The notes beneath the pieces are model-generated. The model was given only the letters and a program-made list of their open reading frames with translations, had not been told where the DNA came from and ran no database searches. From assembly GCA_030077755.1 (NCBI GenBank), contig JAQJZZ010000008.1, positions 434,001 to 498,000 on the forward strand: a stretch of 64,000 nucleotides of DNA, in the 5' to 3' direction. The stretch is from Filosporella fistucella. Its lineage: Eukaryota; Ascomycota; Leotiomycetes; Helotiales. This document shows positions 56,925 to 64,000 of the stretch, piece after piece. Position 1 is the stretch's first letter; every line of letters begins with the position of its first letter. The position numbers were made by a program, and so were the translations under genes.

Positions 56925-58819
56925 TTATTCGCGAGGGTTTGAAAAGCCTATTGTCTCCCCATGTGATTCATGGTCGAAACAGAGACAAAGTTTGCTCGGC
57001 TTCTCCTTCTTCAGCGCTGTCAACGTCTCAATTGCGGAAGCCGAATCATTCGAAAACAGAAGTTCCTTTCCAAGTGTGGAAGCCCAAGCACAAATGTAAT
57101 CATAATCTGCTAGAGACGCTAGATTAGATCCCACTTGATTCTCGAACGTCAGCCTCACGAGAGTTTCTTTAGCCGGATCGTGTCTCGGCCATCCATACAT
57201 GTCTATTATCAATTTTCAGTTTCTCGTTTCAACGGAGGGGGAAAAAGGAACCTCTTTAAGCCACTCTCTGAATCCTTGACGAATGCAGCCCAAGCACCTT
57301 GCATATATCGAATGACTTCTTCCTGCTCTCTAGTCCTCCTAGTCATATTCTGAATCTCCATGTCAACTCCAAACAAAATTGGATTTCAGAAGCATGCCAG
57401 CTGGCAGAAGAAGGATCACCCGACAGAGCGAGATTTGAAAAATTGCCAAAGTAACGATATCTCCAAGTTGGCACTTTTCTTGCCAAAAATTTCGAACGCT
57501 GAGCCGCGCTGCATTCGAATAAGCATAAATTTTGGAGCTTCCACCAGCTACAGGATCGATATCTTTTGAGCTTAATATGTGACTTGGAAAAGGCCCGATT
57601 CGTTATCGTTCACGCCCAAGAGGTAGAGTTTCTGGATAAGACTTCCTTCCGCGGTGAGGGTAAAATAATCGGAGAATACTACAGTATCATCTATCGTAGG
57701 ACCAAAAGCTGTTGGTATCAAGGATGGAAGGACGCCAAGAATTGATACTTGGTCTTTGGACCGCATGCAGGAAAGAACGGTTGTGCTGTCAGGATTTTCA
57801 TTACCACAACCTATCAAAGATGATGCTTTGTAACAGTACCCTGCTGAAATGTCGTTGGATACTGCACTATTTGCGGTACCAGATTGGGCGATGATGCCGT
57901 TGAGGATGGGATCCTCTGTCTATGCAAAAGAGTAGTAAACCACTGAACCACCGCCAGCCGATTCACCAACGATTTTTATGCGAGTGGAGTCACCGCCAAA
58001 TGATTCGATGGTATCTCGTACCCATTCTACAGCCATACGTTGATCTAGCAGCCCCAGATTGTTCTGGATATTTGGCGCTCCTGGGAATCCGAATATGTTG
58101 AGTCTGTAACTTTACCTATATCAATACCGAACGTAGAACGAGGAAGCCGAATTAAACTTTATAGACACAACAACAATATCCTGATTATTAGCGATGTACT
58201 GACCATTATACTCAGCATTATTCGAGCTCCCAGTATTGAACTCGCTGCCATGAATCCATAGCATCACTGCTTTCTTCTTTTCTCCTGCTTGAGGTTTGGT
58301 CCAAACATTTAGTTTCAAGCAGTCTTCATCGAGAATATCATGCTTTTGACCCAGCAATGAGGTGAAAATCTGTAATGTGGATGGTGCAAGATTTAGTCTC
58401 GCAACATTTTGCAACACGGCGTCAACCGCTCCACCGCCATTTGACGGACAAGAAAATCCCTAGGTATTGTGAGTTTGGCCCCAGTTATACGTTCATTCGA
58501 AACTCAAAAGTTGAGACCCATTGATAATAGCATCCCCCACATATCGCTCTGGCGCTGCCCATCTCAAATTCACAATGAGTAGTTTCGCCTATCAAACCTT
58601 AGCTTTGCACTTATCAATGAAACTATTACTTGAACTCACAGACGGAATTCCTAAGTACTCCGAAACATCAGGCGCCTTCGTTGCACTAAGTCCTCAAACA
58701 GCCTCGCTTGATGTATACACAGTCTGGCTAACCTCCCAGAATGAGTTCTGGGCTGCTGGGATGAACGCGTAATTCCACGGTGAGAGCGCAATGCTGAGAG
58801 GGAAGCTGAAGTTAACCAT
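56925..58819 (-). pseudogene. Type-B carboxylesterase/lipase relic
   Basis: Blocks of an alpha/beta-hydrolase of the carboxylesterase-B family are all present and in order. These are MVNFSFPLSIAL signal-like start (58819) with DVSEYLGIP, LRWAAPERY, EDCLKLNVWTKP (about 58340), oxyanion-region VMLWIHGSEF where HGG is expected to follow H-G, then after a possible short intron YRLNIFGFPGAP, and the nucleophile motif GESAGG (57952-57969). A TAG at 57921-57923 stands in place of Tyr in YSFA-x-TEDP. Later LLGVNDNESGLF, WRYRYFGNF, a one-base loss at about 57330 (HASEI then FGVDM), RYMQGAWAAFVKD and YGWPRHDPAKE. The Gly following H-G is replaced by Ser. It is a broken but nearly full-length gene. Confidence 0.75.
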
Positions 58820-59288
58820 GATGCCGGTATTGCGCCTCTTCGTAACACGTGCCTACTATATAAGTTACAAGTTTGTGAAAGGTTAAAAAACAAATGAAAT
58901 TCCTCTTCTATCATCGTTGAATTTATATTTTGTGGAAGCATAGATGCGCATCGGGAGTGCTTACATATGTCAAGTATGCTATAGCGTTATTTTTTGCATG
59001 GATTTGCAAGAGAGAAGTGGTGATTGCTCGAGGAATAACACTAAAGTTGCGACGATGACCACCAGAAATGTGAATCATAATATCCACAAGCAGAAGATAG
59101 TGTAATCTGATTGAAAATTTTGAATTGAAATAGAAAACATGACAGACACCTGTTTTGCGCTACCAACTCCGATGAATGATACCTTATATACACTTGAACA
59201 GAGATTGCAAACCCCAGGCCACCTTGGTCGTTTTGTGTCACAAGACATAACAATTCCAGCGAATATAGCCGATGACATCTTGTGGAGA
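58820..59288. other. Gene-free region
   Basis: 469 bp between the carboxylesterase relic start and the RRP3 stop (both minus strand). No coding signal. Confidence 0.35.
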
Positions 59289-60835
59289 TTAACCCTCCTC
59301 GCGATCCATATCGTCTCGTCCCCTCTTTTTATCTCCAGGTTTGGGTCGCCTGCCTTTCAGCGTGGCGCCCTTCTTTCCTCGATCCTCATGCAAGTTCTTC
59401 ATCTCGTTTCTTGCATGTCGCTGCGCCTCTTCTACTCTTGCCTTGAATACCATTACTTCCTCCTTTTCGGTCTTATACTCCTTCAGTTCCATTTTCAAAG
59501 CCGCTTCCGTTCGCTTGAAAATTTCAACATCGTATTGTGTTACAAGACTGATAGCATGACCTGCTTTACCTGCTCTGGCGGTACGTCCGACTCGATGGAT
59601 ATAAGTCTTGCTATCAGGTGGCAAGTCGAAATTGACAACTATGTCCACGGAGGGAATATCAAGACCACGAGCTGCAACATCTGTTGCGACGAGAATTTCG
59701 CGGGAACCTGCTCTGAATTTGTTGAGAGCACCCAAACGTGCGGACTGTGTAAGCTGACCGTGCAATGGTATTGCACCAAATCCTAGTGATCGGAGTAAGA
59801 TTGCTATTCGTTGAGTCTCGTTCACCGTCCTGGTGAATACGATAGCCGACCGACCGGCGAATTCATTGAGGAGGTACACAAGATAGGTGTCTTTATGTAC
59901 TAGAGGAATGAAGATGTAGTTTTGTAAAAGGGTAGAAACTGTTTGGTATTTGCTGCTGCTGATACTCACACGAAGCGGGTCCTTCAAACTTGCTCGTTGC
60001 AGACTCTCGACCTTAGAACTGATAGTGGCAGAGAAAAGATATGTTCTGCGTTCGCGGGGAAGTACTTTCAAAATCTTATCGAGGATAGGGCCGAAATCAA
60101 GATCCAGAAGTCTATCAGCTTCATCCATAACCAGATACTTCAGAGATCGTAGTGAAAATCCTTTCGTGTTTTCTAGATGATCCAGCAGTCGTCCGGGTGT
60201 GGCCACAATGATGTGGGGTTTCTTTCCAAGAGCAATAGCCTGTGGAACCATGTCCATACCACCCACAATGACCGCACATCGCACTGATATTAAAGATCCA
60301 AGCGCCTCAAAAGCTTGCGATATTTGATATGCCAATTCACGTGTAGGTGCGAGGACGAGTCCGAAGAAAGGTTGTGGTTTGTCGAGGAGAGCTTGGAGGA
60401 TCGGTAGAGCGAAGGCCGCTGTCTTTCCACTACCTGTCTCTGCAAGACCTATAAGATCTCGGCCTTCTAAAGCAAGTGGTATCGATTGTTCTTGAATTGG
60501 AGTCGGGGCTTTGTATCCGAGAGCAGTACACGCATCGCATAACGAATCAATAATTCCCTAGAAATTGTGAGCAGTGATTGATAATAGTAACAACAGACGC
60601 ATACCAGATCTTTGAAACTTTTCGGTGTAGCTGTTTCTTGCTCTGCCTCTTCCTCGTTTTCTGCCGCTGAATCATCCTCTTGTTCTGGTCCTGCTGCTGA
60701 TTTCGAGGTGGGTTGCGGTGAGGTCGAGGCTGATGCAGGTGCTACGTGCTTCACGACAAATTTGGACTTTTGTTTCTTTTCAAATAGTGTCGCTGGGCGA
60801 TCGCCATCAACTTTTCTTCTCTTGACTGACGACAT
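59289..60835 (-). CDS. RRP3: DEAD-box ATP-dependent rRNA helicase RRP3 (DDX47)
   Basis: Nucleolar RNA helicase needed for early cleavages that release 18S pre-rRNA. 499 residues in two exons, 60835-60605 and 60557-59289; the intron (60604-60558) is phase 0. All motifs are present: Q motif [22 protein letters not shown], Ia PTRELA, Ib [27 protein letters not shown] and [12 protein letters not shown]. The N-terminal 70 residues are disordered with an acidic tract and basic [11 protein letters not shown] start. The C-terminus is Lys/Arg-rich, as in RRP3 orthologues. It is divergent from SSF1 across 193 bp. Confidence 0.96.
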
Positions 60836-61028
60836 GTTGGTGATTGCTGAAGTTGTTTTTGATGTGGAGGATGTAAGGTTGTACTTTGAAGCACTGAAGA
60901 AATAAAAATCTTTATCGGCTTATCGGATCCGCTACGCTGATTGGCTGGCGCAAAAGTCCCCTCAGAAATATTTCTGCTCTGAAAAGCTTCCCACCATCAT
61001 CACACCTCAACTCTTAAAACCACACAAC
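60836..61028. promoter_or_regulatory. Divergent RRP3/SSF1 promoter
   Basis: Only 193 bp separate the start codons of two ribosome-biogenesis genes. A CCAAT box (read as ATTGG at 60940-60944) lies near the centre, and TTATCGGCTTATCGG (about 60912-60926) repeats TTATCGG. No TATA box seen. Co-regulation from a shared promoter is inferred. Confidence 0.6.
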
Positions 61029-62502
61029 ATGGCAAGAAGAAGAACCAAGAAGCGTACCCATGTGGGAGCGAATAATGGGCCTCCTGGAAAGGCGATTCCA
61101 GCAAAGCCATCGAATACACCAAAGAGCATGATCATTCGAATTGGAGCTGGAGAGGTTGGACCAAGTGTCAGTCAATTGGTGAAGGATGTGCGGTTGATGA
61201 TGGAGCCTGGTACCGCCTCAAGACTGAAGGAGAGAAGAGCAAACAGACTGCGAGATTATCTGACTATGGCTGGTCCGCTGGGTGTGAGCCACCTCATGCT
61301 GTTTTCGAGATCAGAATCTGGAAACACCAATATGCGATTGGCAATTACCCCAAGAGGACCGACACTGCATTTCAACGTTGAGAAATACTCGTTATGCAAG
61401 GATATACGGAAAGCATTGAAGCATCCAAAAGGTGGTGGAAAGGAATATCTGACCGCTCCTCTGGTAAATTGTTCTCTTAAATCAATCACTACATAATTTA
61501 GACCTCTACTGACTTTTGCAGCTCGTTATGAATAATTTCACATCACCTGCGTCCGAGTCCGACTCCGAGAATAAAGTACCGAAACACCTCGAATCCCTCG
61601 TTACAACCATATTCCAGTCCCTTTTCCCACCAATTTCACCTCAAACCACTCCATTAACATCCATACGTCGAGTAATGCTTCTCAATCGCGAGCCTGCAAA
61701 GGAAAACGATGGAACGTACACACTGAACTTACGCCATTATGCTATCACCACCAAAGCTACTGGGCTTTCGAAACCTCTGCGAAGACTGAACGCAGCTGAA
61801 AAGCTCCTAAATTCACAAAAGACTGGCAAGAGCAAGAAGGGTGGTTTACCCAATCTTGGAAAGATGGCGGATATTGCCGATTACATGATCGGTGGAGAGA
61901 CCGGCGAGGGCTATATGACTGATGCGACGAGTGGTAGTGAGGTCGATACAGATGCTGAGGTCGAGGTAGTAGAAACCCGAGCGAAGAAAATTTTATCTAG
62001 GAAACAAAAAGACCGCGTCCGAGATAAATCCAAGGACTCCAGAAGTGGTGTCGAGAAACGAGCTGTCAAACTCATTGAGCTAGGACCTCGGATGAAATTG
62101 CGTATGACCAAGGTAGAAGAAGGTGTCTGTAATGGTAAAATCATGTGGCATGAATATATCCACAAGACTAAAGAGGAAATGAAAGAGTTAGACAAGAAGT
62201 GGGAGAAGAGGAGGCAGGAGAAAGAGGCCAGAAAGAAGATCCAGAAGGAGAATGTTGAGAAGAAGAAGAAAGCTAAAGGCTTAGGATCTAAAAAGGACGG
62301 CGAAGAAGAAGAGGAGGATGACGAAGATGAGATGGATGTTGATGAGTGGGGTAAGGTTTTTTTCCCCCAATATCGACGGCGTATACTAACTTCTGATATA
62401 GATTCTGAGGGCTTAGCTGGGGATGGGGAGATGCAACTGAACGAGGAGATGGAGGAGAAGGGGGAGTGGGAAGATCAGAAAGAGGAGATAGCCGCTGGTT
62501 GA
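61029..62502 (+). CDS. SSF1: Brix-domain ribosome biogenesis protein SSF1/Peter Pan
   Basis: Nucleolar factor for 60S subunit maturation. Exons 61029-61463, 61522-62350 and 62402-62502 give 454 residues. The second intron (GTAAGG, TACTAAC, GATATAG; 51 nt) has perfect signals. The Brix domain begins with IPAKPSNTPKSMIIRIGAGEVGPSVSQLVKD (the PKSMVIR motif, about 24-54), LKERRANRLRDYLTMAGPLGVSHLMLFS, and continues to LIELGPRMKLRMTKVEEG. A basic and acidic C-terminal tail (KKWEKRRQEKEARKK, GEEEEEDDEDEMDVDEW) follows, with a predicted coiled coil. The N-terminal MARRRTKKRTHVG is typical of orthologues. Confidence 0.95.
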
Positions 62503-63448
62503 ACTTACCGCAAGAAAATCAAGGTCCGATTTTTCACTGCGTCCAAGTAGCTCCATCACAGACCCGTTTGCAACCTGTGATTTGCCCACTTATCCAAGCT
62601 GCATATCAATAGGAAATGGGTTATTGAAGCCATTGAACTAGGTACAAGGACCAAAAGCTCTTCATATTCAATTCCAGAAAGACCCTGAATATTGACATGT
62701 AGGACCGGAAATCCAAAACTTGATTTAAGTACAGAATTTCTCTCTTTGTCATCCACTAGTCTTTTTGATTTCCTAGGCAGCAGGCCAAGAACAGGACAAT
62801 ATCGTTCGTGCAGATCACAGGGAATTATTATACATGTGCTTAGCACTCGAAGCTCAAAACTCTAGCGAAGAAATTCTGTCTTGAAGGAATTCCGTTACGA
62901 GAGCGGCATGGTTTATACGGAGAATCACGAGGTAGCACGCTCGAAACTGGACAATACGAATATCTAATCTCATGAGTATCAAGCATATGGACATCTGAAT
63001 TGCTCAATTCAGAATCTCATTTCATTTTGTCTGTAGATTGCTAACTTTTTCTACACTCTGGATACTTATATTCTAACGCTCTCTTGTGATGCAATCTTAT
63101 AACCCCTTAAGGTGATCGGAACACCGGCTGAGGCGATAATATTGAAACGGTCGGATCAGCGATTGAGCCAGTAAGATAATCAGAGGGGAAACTCTAATGT
63201 GCTGAACATTACAGAATTATGAGATGCAACTACCCCGCATTACTCCATACTTTTCTAGATGAAACAATTTCACCAGGAACGTGGACCGGCACACAGGCAT
63301 CAGTATGCCGCCTAAATGAATTGAAGGCTATCGGTGAAAATATATATTGCCTATATCGAAAGTGGCAATAACATATATATATGACCCCATGATGATCCAA
63401 ACAAGTGGGACATTTCCTTCTGCGTATTTTTCGAAGTAATCCAAACTC
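62503..63448. other. Gene-free tandem intergenic region
   Basis: 946 bp. No coding signal. A TATATATA stretch near 63374-63381, about 70 bp before the next start, is a plausible TATA element. Confidence 0.4.
63374..63381 (+). promoter_or_regulatory. TATA element of the GH7 gene
   Basis: TATATATA about 70 bp upstream of the ATG at 63449. Confidence 0.4.
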
Positions 63449-64000
63449 ATGTCTTCCAAATTATCTGTCGCAGGCCTCCTTCTGGCTTTTTTGAGCTCTA
63501 TCCCAGGTGTTCAGAGCGCTGAAGCATGGCCTCCGCTACCAACATGGAAATGTACTACTTCAGGCGGCTGCGTCCAGCAGAACACCTCCATCGTACTTGA
63601 TACAGACTCCAAATTCGCCAAAGGAGCTGCTGGTTCCAGAACTGCAGCTGATTACGCAGCAATGGGTGTTTCCACGTCCGGAAATGCTTTAACTCTCTAT
63701 CACTACGTCAAAAGTGGAAACGGTCTGACCAATGCCTCTCCTCGAGTGTATCTGCTAGGAGCTGACGGGAAATACGTCCTGATGAATCTCCTCAATCAAG
63801 AACAATCCGTAGACGTCGATCTCTCAGCTCTCCCTTGTGGTGAAAACGGTGCTTTCTACCTCTCCGAGATGGCAGCTGATGGCAGAGGGAATGCGGGAGC
63901 TGGGAACGGATACTGTGATGCTCAATGTCAAGGCTATTGCTGCAATGAAATGGATATCCTCGAAGCAAATTCGCAAGCTACCGCTCTCACTCCGCATCCT
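63449..64000 (+). CDS. Glycoside hydrolase family 7 (endoglucanase/cellobiohydrolase), N-terminal part
   Basis: Secreted cellulase-fold enzyme; the first 184 codons are open and the gene runs past the window end. The signal peptide is [25 protein letters not shown]7 blocks: [91 protein letters not shown] and the catalytic motif EMDILEAN (nucleophile Glu, Asp, acid/base Glu all present). It resembles the EG1-type (Cel7B) more than CBH1 by the GxSxxGN-type start and short loops. Two segments are shorter than in typical members: between LD(T) and DYAA, and between GYCDAQC and CCNEMD. Both are discussed as a finding. Substrate is presumably beta-1,4-glucan. Confidence 0.85.
   Translation, partial: MSSKLSVAGLLLAFLSSIPGVQSAEAWPPLPTWKCTTSGGCVQQNTSIVLDTDSKFAKGAAGSRTAADYAAMGVSTSGNALTLYHYVKSGNGLTNASPRVYLLGADGKYVLMNLLNQEQSVDVDLSALPCGENGAFYLSEMAADGRGNAGAGNGYCDAQCQGYCCNEMDILEANSQATALTPHP

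Noticed and set aside
1..64000. Secondary-metabolite cluster, CRISPR array, tRNA or rRNA genes
   Set aside because: The FAD monooxygenase, CoA-transferase and peroxidase are scattered with no synthase near; no CRISPR spacing or tRNA cloverleaf was noticed. A tRNA could be missed without a dedicated scan.

Overview
This is a window of a filamentous ascomycete nuclear genome, most likely a leotiomycete (Helotiales-type). The evidence is monocistronic genes on both strands, 45-60 nt introns with GT..CTRAC..YAG signals, and fungal families: MUS81, RRP3, SSF1, a heme-thiolate peroxidase, a GH7 cellulase, a C2H2 protein of a widespread fungal family, and a Fot1/pogo-type transposon. Where exons are given they were joined by hand from splice signals and checked for reading phase. 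Family names rest on motif recognition; no search was run.

Layout. 0-5.6 kb: the 5' part of phosphoacetylglucosamine mutase (minus), divergent from MUS81, then a frame-broken amidohydrolase (minus) and a mitochondrial-type thioesterase. 6.7-8.1 kb: a FAD monooxygenase, followed by about 3 kb without a gene. 11.2-15.7 kb: a 3-hydroxyacyl-CoA dehydrogenase-like protein, a Na+/Ca2+ exchanger-like protein and a GFA-domain protein. 16.8-20.1 kb: a secreted heme-thiolate peroxidase and a small C2H2 protein. 20.9-28 kb: a degraded stretch, with a large C2H2 gene carrying a frameshift and a nonsense codon, then relics of multi-span membrane proteins. 28.1-37 kb: an SRPK-like kinase, a PHD-finger protein, a five-exon class III CoA-transferase and a repeat-bearing protein of unknown function. 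38.4-44.3 kb: a large multidomain gene split by a 1,966-bp TA-target transposon, divergent from a small ankyrin protein with a lipidation-type N-terminus. 44.6-48.7 kb: a secreted LVIVD-type protein and a secreted solute-binding-fold protein. 49.9-58.8 kb: an SNF2 helicase relic, a small secreted protein, two conserved-looking unknowns in divergent orientation, and a carboxylesterase relic. 59.3-62.5 kb: RRP3 and SSF1, two ribosome-biogenesis factors on a 193-bp divergent promoter. 63.4 kb to the end: the 5' part of a GH7 glycoside hydrolase.

Themes. Housekeeping genes (AGM1, MUS81, RRP3, SSF1) are intact and alternate with accessory genes, several of them broken by frameshifts, stop codons or transposon insertion. 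The transposase relic has stops explained by C-to-T change, as expected from repeat-induced point mutation (RIP). The most instructive object is the 38.4-43.1 kb gene: removing the transposon plus one TA copy rejoins its reading frame exactly. No biosynthetic gene cluster, rRNA, tRNA or CRISPR array was recognised.
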